Origin: Streptosporangium album
Lineage (GTDB): Bacteria > Actinomycetota > Actinomycetes > Streptosporangiales > Streptosporangiaceae
NCBI RefSeq assembly: GCF_014203795.1
Contig: NZ_JACHJU010000005.1
Location: 310,001-374,000, forward strand
Length of the DNA stretch: 64,000 bases
Reading direction: 5' to 3'
Below, piece by piece: positions 24,983-34,010 of the stretch (the stretch's first letter is position 1; each line of letters opens with the position of its first letter). Position numbers and translations under genes: made by a program. The notes beneath the pieces are model-generated. The model saw only the letters and a list, made by a program, of their open reading frames with translations. It made no database searches and was not told where the DNA came from.

Positions 24983-26542
24983 ATGTCTGCAACGTGGTGG
25001 CGGGGAGCCGCGATCTACCAGGTCTACCTGCGGAGTTTCGCAGACGGCAACGGCGACGGCATCGGCGACCTCGCGGGCCTCCGGGCACGCCTGCCGTACC
25101 TCTCCGACCTGGGAGTCGACGCGATCTGGCTCAACCCCTGGTATCCCTCGCCGATGGCCGACGGCGGCTACGACGTGGCCGACTACCGCGACATCGAACC
25201 GTCCTTCGGCACCCTCGCGGAGGCGGAGAAGTTCATCGAGGAGGCGCACGCCCTCGGTATCAGGACGATCATCGACATCGTGCCCAACCACGGCTCCGAC
25301 CAGCAGGAGTGGTTCGTCCAGGCGCTGGCGGCCGGACCCGGTTCCGCCGAGCGCGGGCGGTTCTGGTTCCACCCCGGCAGGGGCGAGCACGGGGAACTGC
25401 CGCCCAACGACTGGCAGTCGATCTTCGGTGGCCCCGCCTGGACCCGGGTGGCCGACGGCCAGTGGTACCTGCACCTGTTCGCTCCCGAGCAGCCCGACTT
25501 CAACTGGACCAACCCGGAGGTCGTGCAGGAGTTCCACGACGTGCTGCGGTTCTGGTTCGACCGGGGCGTGGACGGCATCCGGATCGACTCGGCGGCCGTA
25601 CTGCTCAAGGACTTCGACAGCATTGAGGAGTCCTACACCGACCACGACGGGGTCCACGACATCTACCGCGCCTGGCGGCGGATCGCCGACGAGTACGGCG
25701 AGCGGATCCTGATCGGCGAGGTGTGGCTGCCCGACCAGGAGAGGTTCGCCCTCTACCTGCGGCCCGACGAGATGCACACCGCGTTCAACTTCGACTTCCT
25801 GGCCTGTGCCTGGGACGCCGCCGCGCTGCGCCGCTCGATCGACACCACGCTGGCCACCCACGCCCCGGTCGGTGCCCCGCCGACCTGGGTGCTGTCCAAC
25901 CACGACGTCCCGCGGCCGGTGACGAAGTACGGCCGGGCGATCACCTCCTTCGACCACGGCGAGCGCCGTGACGGAGCGCCCTCCGATCCCGTGCTCGGCG
26001 AGCGCCGGGCCAGGGCGGCGGCGCTGCTGGCGATGGCGCTGCCCGGCAGCGTCTACATCTACCAGGGCGAGGAGCTGGGTCTGCCCGAGGTCGACGACAT
26101 CCCCGGCGAGCTGCGCCAGGACCCCATCTGGAACCGCTCGGGGCACACCGTCCCCGGCCGCGACGGCTGCCGGGTGCCGCTGCCCTGGTCCGGGGACGCG
26201 CCTCCCTTCGGCTTCGGCGCCGGTGAGCCCTGGCTGCCGCAGCCGCCCGCCTGGAAGAGGCTGACGGCCGAGGCCCAGGCGGGCGACCCCGCCTCCATGC
26301 TCTCCCTCTACCGCGAGGCCCTGCGCCTGCGCCGGGAGGAGCTCGGCGACGGCACGCTGAACTGGCTCGACACCACAGACGAGGTGCTGGCCTTCACCCG
26401 CGAGTCCGGTGTCACCTGCGTGGCCAACCTCGGCCTCGAGCCGGTACGGCTGCCGCCCCACGACGCCGTACTGCTGGCCAGCGGACCACTCGACGGCGGG
26501 GAACTCCCCTCCGACACCGCCGTGTGGCTCCGCACGACCTGA
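24983..26542 (+). CDS. GH13 alpha-glucosidase (oligo-alpha-glucosidase type)
   Basis: 519 residues, no signal peptide. Region I DIVPNH (98-103), region II GIRIDSA with the nucleophile Asp 202, region III LIGEVW with the acid/base Glu 246, and region IV SNHDVPR with Asp 308: all four GH13 blocks are complete. QPDFNWTNPEV and the QSIFGGPAW loop are typical of the GH13_23/30 alpha-glucosidases. It hydrolyses imported alpha-glucosides in the cytoplasm. It is the last gene of the ABC importer operon, 39 nt after the second permease with AAGGAG before the ATG, and is followed by a strong terminator. Confidence 0.93.
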   Translation: MSATWWRGAAIYQVYLRSFADGNGDGIGDLAGLRARLPYLSDLGVDAIWLNPWYPSPMADGGYDVADYRDIEPSFGTLAEAEKFIEEAHALGIRTIIDIVPNHGSDQQEWFVQALAAGPGSAERGRFWFHPGRGEHGELPPNDWQSIFGGPAWTRVADGQWYLHLFAPEQPDFNWTNPEVVQEFHDVLRFWFDRGVDGIRIDSAAVLLKDFDSIEESYTDHDGVHDIYRAWRRIADEYGERILIGEVWLPDQERFALYLRPDEMHTAFNFDFLACAWDAAALRRSIDTTLATHAPVGAPPTWVLSNHDVPRPVTKYGRAITSFDHGERRDGAPSDPVLGERRARAAALLAMALPGSVYIYQGEELGLPEVDDIPGELRQDPIWNRSGHTVPGRDGCRVPLPWSGDAPPFGFGAGEPWLPQPPAWKRLTAEAQAGDPASMLSLYREALRLRREELGDGTLNWLDTTDEVLAFTRESGVTCVANLGLEPVRLPPHDAVLLASGPLDGGELPSDTAVWLRTT

Positions 26543-26547
26543 CCGTC

Positions 26548-26581
26548 CCGTGAGGTCGCGCCGTCCGGCGCGACCTCACGG
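26548..26581 (+). terminator. 16-bp perfect hairpin terminator of the alpha-glucoside operon
   Basis: CCGTGAGGTCGCGCCG and its exact reverse complement are separated by TC and begin 5 nt after the stop codon. No U tract, as is usual in high-GC actinobacteria. Confidence 0.85.
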
Positions 26582-26589
26582 CGCCCGCC

Positions 26590-26945
26590 CCCGTGCGGTG
26601 GCGGGCGTCCGCCACACCGGCCACGGGCAGGGAGGTGGAGACCAGAAGGTACGCGGCGGCCTCGGTGCGGGCCCGCCGTACGGACCGGCCCGGTGCCTGC
26701 CCCAGGTGTTTGAGGAACAGCCGGGTCAGGTGCCGTTCGCTAGACGGCGGGTGTGGCCGAGGATCAACGGATTGCCGGCCGCCGCCTCATGCCCGATCCC
26801 CCTGACACGAGAAGCGTGTCGAGCGGGCCGGTGATCCGTTCGAGTGCTTCCTGGGCATGGAGCGTCAGCCCCGTGGCGCAGGCGATGTTCCCGCTGATGC
26901 TGGTGGCCATGCTCCGGCGCCGAGAGGAGTACCTCGGATGCGCGG
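26590..26945 (-). pseudogene. GlxA-type (DJ-1/AraC) regulator remnant
   Basis: Two pieces on the minus strand. The right piece encodes ATGLTLHAQEALERITGPLD and TLLVSGGSGMR, the DJ-1/PfpI-like start of GlxA-type regulators. The left piece encodes SERHLTRLFLKHLGQAPGRS and RARTEAAAYLLVSTSLPVAG, their AraC-type HTH. The central ~150 residues, including the nucleophile elbow, are missing and the pieces are in different frames. Confidence 0.6.
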
Positions 26946-27062
26946 GCTGAGGCCGTAAGACGGCCGGCGGACTCACGACGCGCGGCCCGGCGGCAGCACG
27001 AGAGCACGGTGGTCCGGTGGCATCGGCCGGGGACTGTCGGAGGCCTGTGCGATGTTGGCGGC

Positions 27063-28073
27063 ATGACCCTCTTCGTCTACCGCAGCCACTACGAGGGCCC
27101 GCTCAGCAAGCGGGTCCGCCGTCTTCCCGACGCCACGGTGCTCGACTGGTTCCGCCGCGGCTGGGCCGCCGTGGTGGAGGAGGGCCACGACACCGAGATG
27201 TGGATCACCGCCGAGCTCGGCGGGCCGGTCTACGGGTTCGGCTCGATCTTCGAGGCCGCCCGCCGGGACGCGCTCGCGGCCCCGGGCACCTGGCAGGAGC
27301 TGCGCGATCTCCTGCGGCGGCATCTGTACGTCGAGGGCGAGGTGCGGGCGGACGAGCTGAGCGTGCGGGTGCTGACCGACGACGACGAGGTCGAGCTCGC
27401 CTACTTCTTCCTCGACGACTCCCTCATGGAGACGCACACGGATCGCCTCGCCTACCTGGCCTACGACGGCTGGCCACTGCCCGAGAAGGCCGATGAAGCG
27501 GTGCCCGGCCCGTTCGTCCCGCCGGTCCCGGTCGAGGAGCTCGCACCGGCCCGGCCCGGGGGAGAGGGCGTCACCTACGCGGTCCTGCTGACGTTCTGCG
27601 ACAGCGAGAGCATCGGCGGGCTGGTTCCGCGGTCCTTTCCCGGAGTTCGGCTGCCGGAGCTGGCCGCCCACCTGCGCGCGCTCGAACCCCGCGTGGGCGG
27701 CTGGCCCCGGGAGCTGCTGGTGCTCCGCGCGCTGACGGCCCCGGCCGACGACGAGATCGGCCAGGCGCTGAACCGCTGCAACGGGTGGCCGGACACGGAG
27801 CAGTCCTTCCTCGGCGATCACCACTCCCTCCACGACGACTCCATGCGGGTGCTGGAGACCGCCGAGCTCGAGCAGGGCCGCGACCCGGGCAGGACCCTGG
27901 TGCGTCACTCCCGTCACCTGGCCCAGATGTCGATCCATATGAACGACTTCTTCGGTCACCAGCAGTGGTTCCTGTTCGACGACGTATGGGCCGCCGGCCA
28001 CGCCGGCCTCGCCGGATCCCTCCTGCGCTACGCCCACAGCTGGGATCCGTTCGAGGCCGGCGCCCAGGAGTAG
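27063..28073 (+). CDS. Conserved-looking hypothetical protein
   Basis: 336 residues from ATG 27063. I do not recognise the family. It is acidic and soluble, with no signal peptide or span. The N-terminal part (YRSHYEGPLSKRVRRLPDAT) and the central linker rich in Pro and Val (FVPPVPVEEL near 160) separate two globular halves; the second has ITMNDFFGHQQWFLF-like aromatic segments near 300. Codon use fits a real gene (strong third-position GC). It stands alone downstream of the GlxA stump. Confidence 0.7.
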   Translation: MTLFVYRSHYEGPLSKRVRRLPDATVLDWFRRGWAAVVEEGHDTEMWITAELGGPVYGFGSIFEAARRDALAAPGTWQELRDLLRRHLYVEGEVRADELSVRVLTDDDEVELAYFFLDDSLMETHTDRLAYLAYDGWPLPEKADEAVPGPFVPPVPVEELAPARPGGEGVTYAVLLTFCDSESIGGLVPRSFPGVRLPELAAHLRALEPRVGGWPRELLVLRALTAPADDEIGQALNRCNGWPDTEQSFLGDHHSLHDDSMRVLETAELEQGRDPGRTLVRHSRHLAQMSIHMNDFFGHQQWFLFDDVWAAGHAGLAGSLLRYAHSWDPFEAGAQE

Positions 28074-28254
28074 TCGGCGGCCGTCGATCTGCGCACTGGG
28101 CCCACCGCCGTTGACGAACAGTGAGCTGATGCGATAAGCGGGATCGGTCGCCGGACGCCGGAGCACGGCGATGCCGGATCAGGCATTTCCCTTTCCGGGG
28201 TTGTCAGGCTGTGGCGCGGCACGTACGAGGACTTCGCCGAGCCGCTCTGCTTGG

Positions 28255-29223
28255 TCAGGGGTGCGGCGTAGGGGTGGGCGGTGGGCGGTGGGCCCAGGTG
28301 GCCCAGCGCCAGAGCCACTCGAGGGGGCCTTGGCGGTATCGGCGCAGCCAGAGGGCGGAGAACAGCCACTGGATGGTGAGGATGGCGGCGGCGATCAGGA
28401 ACACCGTCGTCAGGGACCAGTTCTGCGGCAGGCCGCCGATCACGTGGCTGATCGCCAGAACGAGGATTGTGGCGGTCAGGTAGTTGGTCAGTGCCATCTG
28501 GCCCAGCGGTGCGAAGACGGCCTGCAGCGCCGGTCGGAGCGGCGTCCTGAGCAGGATCAGCAGGGCGCATATGTACACGCCCGCGAGCAGCAATCCGGCC
28601 ACGGCGAACGAGAGGCTGAAGTCCGGGTCGCCGCTCTGCGACCCGGCCTGCCACCACAGGACGGGCGCCGCCACCGCCGCGAGCACCAGGCCCAGTACGG
28701 CCGGCACTCGGGTGGAGCGCTCGATCAGGTCGATCACCCCGTACCGGGTCAGTGCCGAGCCCAGCAGGAACAGCCCGGGGACTACCGCGAAGAAGCCGCC
28801 GGCGAAGATCAACGATGTCGGGATGAGCGCGGCGGCGAGGCCGGCCACGGCCCACCGCGGCAGCCAGGTCGAGGGCAGCAGCACCAGCAGGCCGACGATG
28901 GCGTAGATGGTCAGGATGTCGCCCTGCCACAGCAGCACGTGGTGCGCCAGGCCGATCGCGAGCAGCGCCAGAAGCCGGCGTAGCAGGAGCAGCCGCGGGC
29001 GAGCGGTGCGGTCCGCGGCGGAGCTCAGCAGCAGCGAGAACCCGATGCCGAACAACAGGGAGAAGATCGGGAAGAAGCGCTGCTCGACGAGCAGCCCCAT
29101 GGGGTCGATCAGGCCGATGACCCGGCCCTGCGGGATGTGCATAGGGCAGTCCGTCAGAGCCTGGCGGCTGCCGGAACGCTTCGTCAGGCCCTCGGGTTTC
29201 AGCACCGGAGGGAAGATCTTCAT
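28255..29223 (-). CDS. DUF418 (YeiB-like) membrane protein, N-terminus shortened
   Basis: 322 residues with about eight spans. VEQRFFPIFSLLFGIGFSLL is the hallmark of the DUF418/YeiB group, and the second half (LGQMALTNYLTATILVLAIS, then WSLTTVFLIAAAILTIQWLF and RYRQGPLEWLWRW) fits their C-terminal DUF418 domain. Relatives start with a first span RLRALDALRGFALCGIL; here the first 45 residues are unrelated, so an N-terminal deletion or fusion is likely. Function unknown; related acyltransferase-like membrane proteins transfer acyl groups. Confidence 0.75.
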   Translation of the reverse strand: MKIFPPVLKPEGLTKRSGSRQALTDCPMHIPQGRVIGLIDPMGLLVEQRFFPIFSLLFGIGFSLLLSSAADRTARPRLLLLRRLLALLAIGLAHHVLLWQGDILTIYAIVGLLVLLPSTWLPRWAVAGLAAALIPTSLIFAGGFFAVVPGLFLLGSALTRYGVIDLIERSTRVPAVLGLVLAAVAAPVLWWQAGSQSGDPDFSLSFAVAGLLLAGVYICALLILLRTPLRPALQAVFAPLGQMALTNYLTATILVLAISHVIGGLPQNWSLTTVFLIAAAILTIQWLFSALWLRRYRQGPLEWLWRWATWAHRPPPTPTPHP

Positions 29224-29418
29224 GTGGCATGGGCCTCATCCTGCGAACCCGGCTAGGAGCCGGGCACCGGTCGAAAGCAGGGTTGCACCGTTTGGCGACG
29301 GTACTTTTGGCCGGTTCGGCGCGCGGTAGAGATCTCCTAGCCTGAACGGTGTGAATGTTCGGGAGGGGCTGGCCGGGCTGACCGGGATCGCGGCCGACGT
29401 CGGGCCATCGCCGAGAAG

Positions 29419-30051
29419 GTGCGCCGCGACGAGCGCCTGAAACTGGCCAGGGAACTGCACGACGTCGTCGCCCACCACATCACCAGCATCGTGCTCCAGG
29501 CTCAGGCGGCCCAACTCGTCGCCCGCAAGCACCCGGAGAAGGTGGAAGGCTCCCTCGCGGGCATAGAGGCCACCGGCTCCGACGCGCTGGCCGCAACGCG
29601 CCGCGTCGTCGGCCTGCTGCGCGACGCCGACGACGCGGTCCCCGCCATGCCCGGACCCGAACAGCTCAGCGAACTGGTCAAACGCTTCCACGGCCACGGC
29701 CCCGCGGTGCGCCTGCGGTTGCCTGCCGACGGATCGGTGTGGCCGCCCGAAGTGACCAGTACCGTCTACCGGGTCGTCCAGGAGTCGCTGACCAACATCT
29801 CCCGCCATGCCCCGCACGCCCGCTCGGTCACGGTCAGCGTCGCTCAAGATCGGGAGTCTGTCACCGTCGAGGTCGTCGACGACGCCCCGCCGGTCCCGGC
29901 CCGGTACCACCATCACCGCGGCGGCTACGGCCTGGTCGGGATGCGCGAACGCCTCGAGGCCCTCGGCGGCACGCTGTGCGCCGGCCCGCGCCGCGGGGCC
30001 GGCTGGCCCGTGCTCGCCACCCTGCCCGTCCCTGCGCGGAAGCGCCGATGA
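29419..30051 (+). CDS. NarL-type sensor histidine kinase core, membrane part missing
   Basis: 210 residues: dimerisation box RLKLARELHDVVAHHITSIV with His 14, and HATPase_c with YRVVQESLTNISRHAPHA (N box), DDAPP (G1-like) and GGYGLVGMRERLEALGG (G2). The protein starts almost at the phosphorylated His, whereas relatives have an N-terminal membrane sensor. Upstream, GTG 29351 opens a frame reading VNVREGLAGLTGIAADVG that would join this one if one or two bases were restored near 29403. The stop overlaps the response-regulator ATG (ATGA), so the pair is coupled. Confidence 0.8.
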   Translation: MRRDERLKLARELHDVVAHHITSIVLQAQAAQLVARKHPEKVEGSLAGIEATGSDALAATRRVVGLLRDADDAVPAMPGPEQLSELVKRFHGHGPAVRLRLPADGSVWPPEVTSTVYRVVQESLTNISRHAPHARSVTVSVAQDRESVTVEVVDDAPPVPARYHHHRGGYGLVGMRERLEALGGTLCAGPRRGAGWPVLATLPVPARKRR

Positions 30052-30569
30052 CCATCAGGGTGCTGCTGGCCGACGACCAGGCGATGATCCGCGCCAGTCT
30101 GCGGATCATCCTCGAGGACCAGCCCGACATCAGCGTGGTCGCCGAGGCTTCGGACGGCGCCGAGGCGGTCGCCTTGGCCCGGAGGCTGCGCCCGGACGTG
30201 TGCCTCGTGGACATCCAGATGCCCCGCCTCGACGGCGTCGAGGTCACCCGCGTCCTGGCCGGCCCCGGCGTCCCCGACCCGCTCCGGGTGATCGTGGTCA
30301 CCACCTTCGACCTCGACGAGTACGTCTGCGGCACGCTGCGCGGCGGGGCGGTCGGATTCGTCCTGAAAGACGCCGGCCCCGTCCTGCTCGTCGAGGCCGT
30401 CCGGGCCATCGCCAGAGGCCGCACCAACCAGGAGATCGCCGACGAGTTGTTCATCTCGCTGAGCACCGTCAAGGGCCACATTCCCGGCATCCAAGCCAAG
30501 CTCGGGGTGCGCAACCGGGTTGAGATCGCCGGCTGGGCCTGGGAGAACCGAATCGTGGGGACCGCATAG
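30048..30569 (+). CDS. LuxR-type response regulator with shortened linker
   Basis: 173 residues; family members have 210-220. The receiver is complete: LLADDQ, phosphoacceptor Asp 55 in LVDIQMPR, VTTFD with Thr 85/86 and Lys 107 in FVLKDAG. Directly after LLVEAVRA the sequence jumps to IARGRTNQEIADELF and STVKGHIPGIQAKLGVRNRV, the recognition half of the HTH. The usual linker and first HTH helix (EREVEVVRA...) are absent, about 45 residues, as if deleted between two VRA.ARG repeats. DNA binding is probably impaired. It is coupled to the kinase gene just upstream. Confidence 0.82.
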   Translation: MTIRVLLADDQAMIRASLRIILEDQPDISVVAEASDGAEAVALARRLRPDVCLVDIQMPRLDGVEVTRVLAGPGVPDPLRVIVVTTFDLDEYVCGTLRGGAVGFVLKDAGPVLLVEAVRAIARGRTNQEIADELFISLSTVKGHIPGIQAKLGVRNRVEIAGWAWENRIVGTA

Positions 30570-30678
30570 CGCCGGCGAGGACGCCGCCCGGAGCAGGGGC
30601 AGCAGTGGAAGCCAGGACGGCGCGAGCGGCCGCTTGCCGGCGCGGTTTACCGGCCCGGCCGCCCGCGGGGCCGGCTGG

Positions 30679-31917
30679 TCATCCAACGCTTTCCTGGGTG
30701 GGTTCTCGCCCGCCGTGCAGCGGGAGCCGCGCCGTCACCTGCCACTCGGAGTCCACCGGCCCGGTCTCCAGCTGTCCGCCCAGCAGCGTCACCCGCTCCC
30801 GCATCCCCGTCACCCCGCGGCCGCCGGTCCGCCCTGCCCGCCGCCGGATCCGGTTACGCACCCGCACCTCCAGGTGGTCATCGTGTACGGCCGCCGTCAG
30901 CCGGACCGGTCCGGAGCCGTGCCGGATGGCGTTGGTCAGTGCCTCCTGGACGATCCGGTAAGCCTCCCGTGACACCAGCGCGGGCAGCGTGACCAGCTCG
31001 CCGGTGATCTCGGTGGTGGCGCCGGTGGAACGGATCAGCTCGGGCAGGTCGGCCAGGGTCCTGGCCGGGGCGCGGCCGTCGCTCTCCTCCTCGCGCAGCA
31101 CGCCGAGCACGTGGTCCAGGTCTTCCAGGGCCGACCGCGCCGACTCCTCGATCGCCGACAGCGCGGCACGTGCGGCCTGCGGATCCCGGTCGAGCACCCG
31201 GCCGGCCGCGCCGGCCTGGATGATCACCACATTGAGTGCGTGCCCGACCGAGTCGTGCAGTTCCCGGGCGAGCCGGTTACGGGTGGCCAGGTGCCGGGCC
31301 CGCTCCTCCAGCGCCGCCAGCCGGTCGGCCGGTGCGGGTCCGAGCAACGCCGGCGCCAGCCGTGCCAGCAGCGCTCCGGCGCCCGCCGCCGCGTAGACGA
31401 GCAGCACGAGCGCCACCACCGCCGCCACAGGTCCCCACACGCTGCTCCACCCGGCCTTCAGCGTCGCGCCGAACATCGCTAGCGGGTCGCCCAGCAGGGG
31501 CAGCAGCGACAGCCAGGCCGCGAACGGCACCAGCGCCAGCGTCGTCCCGGCCATGACGGCGCCGACCGCCAGGTGCAGGGTGAACCAGGCGGCGGTACGG
31601 CGTCGCTCGGCCCAGGTCCTGCCCGGCCGGGAGGGGGAGGGGGCGATCTCGGCGCCCAGCAGGCCCCGTGCGGCGGTCAGCTCCAGCGCGCGCACCGGCA
31701 GGAACAGCCCGGTCAGCGCGATCAGGGGGAGCACGCTCGCGAAGACGACGGGCTGGGGGGACAACAGCGTGTAGTCGGCCGTCTCCGGCGGTCTCAGCAG
31801 CCCCGAGAGCACCGTGCCGACCATCATGTACGGCATGGCCAGCGCGCCGCCCAGGATCAGGCACGTCCACCTGAGATAGGTGGACGGGCTGGTCAGCGGA
31901 GCCAGGATGTGTCTCAC
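30679..31917 (-). CDS. NarL-type sensor histidine kinase
   Basis: 412 residues from GTG 31917; the frame runs on to 32136 but that part is Arg/Pro rich and non-homologous. Four or more spans lie in residues 15-185 (ILGGALAMPYMMVGTVLSG, PVVFASVLPLIALTGLFLPV, AVGAVMAGTTLALVPFAAW, AAVVALVLLVYAAAGAGALL). Then RLARELHDSVGHALNVV with His 221, EEALTNAIRHG as N box and GRGVTGMRERVTLLGG as ATP lid. No response-regulator gene is adjacent on its strand; the shortened regulator at 30048 is convergent. It is divergent from the TSUP gene. Confidence 0.88.
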   Translation of the reverse strand: MRHILAPLTSPSTYLRWTCLILGGALAMPYMMVGTVLSGLLRPPETADYTLLSPQPVVFASVLPLIALTGLFLPVRALELTAARGLLGAEIAPSPSRPGRTWAERRRTAAWFTLHLAVGAVMAGTTLALVPFAAWLSLLPLLGDPLAMFGATLKAGWSSVWGPVAAVVALVLLVYAAAGAGALLARLAPALLGPAPADRLAALEERARHLATRNRLARELHDSVGHALNVVIIQAGAAGRVLDRDPQAARAALSAIEESARSALEDLDHVLGVLREEESDGRAPARTLADLPELIRSTGATTEITGELVTLPALVSREAYRIVQEALTNAIRHGSGPVRLTAAVHDDHLEVRVRNRIRRRAGRTGGRGVTGMRERVTLLGGQLETGPVDSEWQVTARLPLHGGREPTQESVG

Positions 31918-32036
31918 CCGCCCGATTCTTCCAGCGCGAGAGGACGGGGCCCTCCCGCTGCGGAGGGACCGCCTCCCTCCGGCGGGGGAGAGGTCGGTAC
32001 GCTCTGCCCGGCGGAACTGTGATTCGGGGGCTTGGC

Positions 32037-32801
32037 GTGGACATCGTGGAAATCGTCCTGCTGCTCGTGGCGGCGGCAGGGGCGGGATGGGTCGACGCCG
32101 TGGTCGGCGGGGGAGGGCTGCTGCAGCTTCCCGCACTCATCATGGCCGGTCTCTCGCCCGTCCAGGCGCTGGCCACCAACAAGTTCGCCGCGATCTTCGG
32201 CACCGCCTCGGCGGCGGTGACCTACGCGCGCACCACCAAGATCGACTGGCGGGTGGCGGTACCCGCCGGGCTGGGCGCGGTGGCCTTCTCCGGGCTCGGA
32301 GCGTCGGCGGCGGCGGCGATCTCCAAGGACGTGCTCATTCCGTTGGTCATGGCCGTCCTGGTGGGTGTGGCGCTGTTCGTCACCCTCCGTCCGGCCTTCG
32401 GTGCCCATCCCCGGTCCCATCTGCGCACCCGGGCCAGAAGCCTGGCCGCGATCGCCGTCACCGGCGCCGGGGTCGCCTTCTACGACGGCATCCTGGGGCC
32501 GGGCACCGGCACCTTCCTGATCATCGCCTTCACGATGATCCTCGGCATGGACTTCGTGGCCGGCTCGGCCCACTCCAAGATCATCAATTCCTGTACGAAC
32601 CTGGGTGCCCTGGCGGTCTTCGCCTACCAGGGGCACGTGCTGTGGCTGCTCGGACTGGCCATGGCCCTCTGCAACATCGCCGGCGCCCAGCTCGGCGCCC
32701 GGATGGCCCTGCGCCGGGGGGCCGGGTTCGTGCGCGCCGTACTCCTCTGCGTGGTGGTCGCGATGGTGGCCAAGCTCGGCTACGACAGGTTCCTCGCGTG
32801 A
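32037..32801 (+). CDS. TSUP (TauE/SafE) family anion exporter
   Basis: 254 residues from GTG 32037 (GGGGGC 6 nt upstream; GTG 32019 is in frame as an alternative). Eight or so spans with the twin TSUP signature: GWVDAVVGGGGLLQLPAL early and GVAFYDGILGPGTGTFLII in the second half, then AHSKIINSCTNLGALAVF. Members move sulfite, sulfonates or other sulfur anions. The gene stands alone between a divergent kinase and a convergent MFS gene; no sulfur-metabolism gene is close. Confidence 0.9.
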   Translation: MDIVEIVLLLVAAAGAGWVDAVVGGGGLLQLPALIMAGLSPVQALATNKFAAIFGTASAAVTYARTTKIDWRVAVPAGLGAVAFSGLGASAAAAISKDVLIPLVMAVLVGVALFVTLRPAFGAHPRSHLRTRARSLAAIAVTGAGVAFYDGILGPGTGTFLIIAFTMILGMDFVAGSAHSKIINSCTNLGALAVFAYQGHVLWLLGLAMALCNIAGAQLGARMALRRGAGFVRAVLLCVVVAMVAKLGYDRFLA

Positions 32802-32813
32802 CCACCCACTGAT

Positions 32814-33995
32814 CTACTTTGTAAAGCGCGCGGGTCGGAGTGCGAAAGCCGCTACTGCCACAAAAGCCGCCAGCAAGGCAGGGATGGCCAGGGCGCGTGG
32901 CAGACCCACAAGCGCGGCCACGCTGCCGATCAGCACCGGACCGGCGAGGAAGCCCACATAGGACAGGCTCGCCACCCGGGCCAGAGCCTGTCCGGCGCGG
33001 GCCGGATCGCGGCGTCCGGCGGCGGAGAAGACCTGCGGGACGATGCACGACAGGCCCGCGCCGAAGCAGCCGAAGCCGATGACCCCGGCCACCGGGTGGT
33101 CGATCAGCAGAGCGGCTCCGAGTCCCGCGGCCGCCAGCAGGCCGCAGCCGCGCACCAGTGTCACCGGGCCCAGAAGGGTGGTCAGCCGGTCTCCGGCGAG
33201 ACGGCCGGCGGTCATCATGATGGAGAAGGCGGCGTAGGCCGCCGCGGCGAACCCGGCCGAGCTGCCGAGGTTGTCCCGCAGGTATACCGAACTCCAGTCC
33301 GCCGCGGCCCCTTCTCCGATCATGCAGCAGATCCCCAGCACGCCCAGAAGCAGCAGGCCGCGGTCGAAGCCTCCGGTGCCGGGGGCGCCGTCGGTGACGG
33401 TCTCCGTGGAGGGCTCCGCGGTAAGGGTGAGCGCCCAGCGGGAGGCCCACAGCGCCAGCGCGGCGATGATGGCCGCCACGATGGCGAAGGTGAGCGCGGG
33501 GGTGAGTCCGGCGTGTGCGAGCAGCCCGCCGAGGGCGGCGCCGAGGAACCCGCCGATGCTGAACACCGCGTGGAAGGAGGACATGAGCGGCCGTCCCGTG
33601 GCCTGCTCGACCTCGACGGCGTTGGCGTTCATCGCCACGTCGAGGACACCGTGCACCACGCCGAAGGCGAACAGCGCGATCGCCAGGGTGACCAGGTCCG
33701 GCATGAAGGCCGGGATGACCAGGACCACGCTCTGCGCGAAGGCCATGGGCAGCATCACCTTGACGCTGCCGTAGCGGTCGATCAGACGGCCCACCACCTG
33801 CATGCCCGTGATCGCCCCGGCGGCGATGCCGAGCAGTCCGAGGCTGAGCCGGCCGTCGCTCAGCTCCAGCCCTTGTTTGATGGACGGGACCCGTGCCGTC
33901 CAGGTGCCGATGGCCATGCCGGCCAGCAGGAAGAGCAGGCAGACCGCGATCCGGCCGCGGACGAGCGCACCACGATCGAGGGTGGTGACGTGCAT
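32814..33995 (-). CDS. MFS transporter (YbjJ-like), copy A
   Basis: 393 residues, 12 spans. The fingerprint GTWTARVPSIKQGLELSDGR, DVAMNANAVEVEQATGRPLM, SSFHAVFSIGGFLGAALGGL and PQVFSAAGRRDPARAGQALA is that of the YbjJ-like MFS group. The same fingerprint recurs in copy B at 46876. It is the second gene of a DeoR-MFS operon (15-nt gap). A sugar or sugar-derivative ligand is likely because DeoR regulators mostly sense phosphosugars, but this is inference. Confidence 0.88.
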   Translation of the reverse strand: MHVTTLDRGALVRGRIAVCLLFLLAGMAIGTWTARVPSIKQGLELSDGRLSLGLLGIAAGAITGMQVVGRLIDRYGSVKVMLPMAFAQSVVLVIPAFMPDLVTLAIALFAFGVVHGVLDVAMNANAVEVEQATGRPLMSSFHAVFSIGGFLGAALGGLLAHAGLTPALTFAIVAAIIAALALWASRWALTLTAEPSTETVTDGAPGTGGFDRGLLLLGVLGICCMIGEGAAADWSSVYLRDNLGSSAGFAAAAYAAFSIMMTAGRLAGDRLTTLLGPVTLVRGCGLLAAAGLGAALLIDHPVAGVIGFGCFGAGLSCIVPQVFSAAGRRDPARAGQALARVASLSYVGFLAGPVLIGSVAALVGLPRALAIPALLAAFVAVAAFALRPARFTK

Positions 33996-34010
33996 GAGGG
34001 GGGGCTCCAG

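Noticed and set aside
31918..32136. Extended N-terminus for the second histidine kinase
   Set aside because: The 73 extra residues are a basic, Pro-rich shadow overlapping the promoter region of the divergent TSUP gene.
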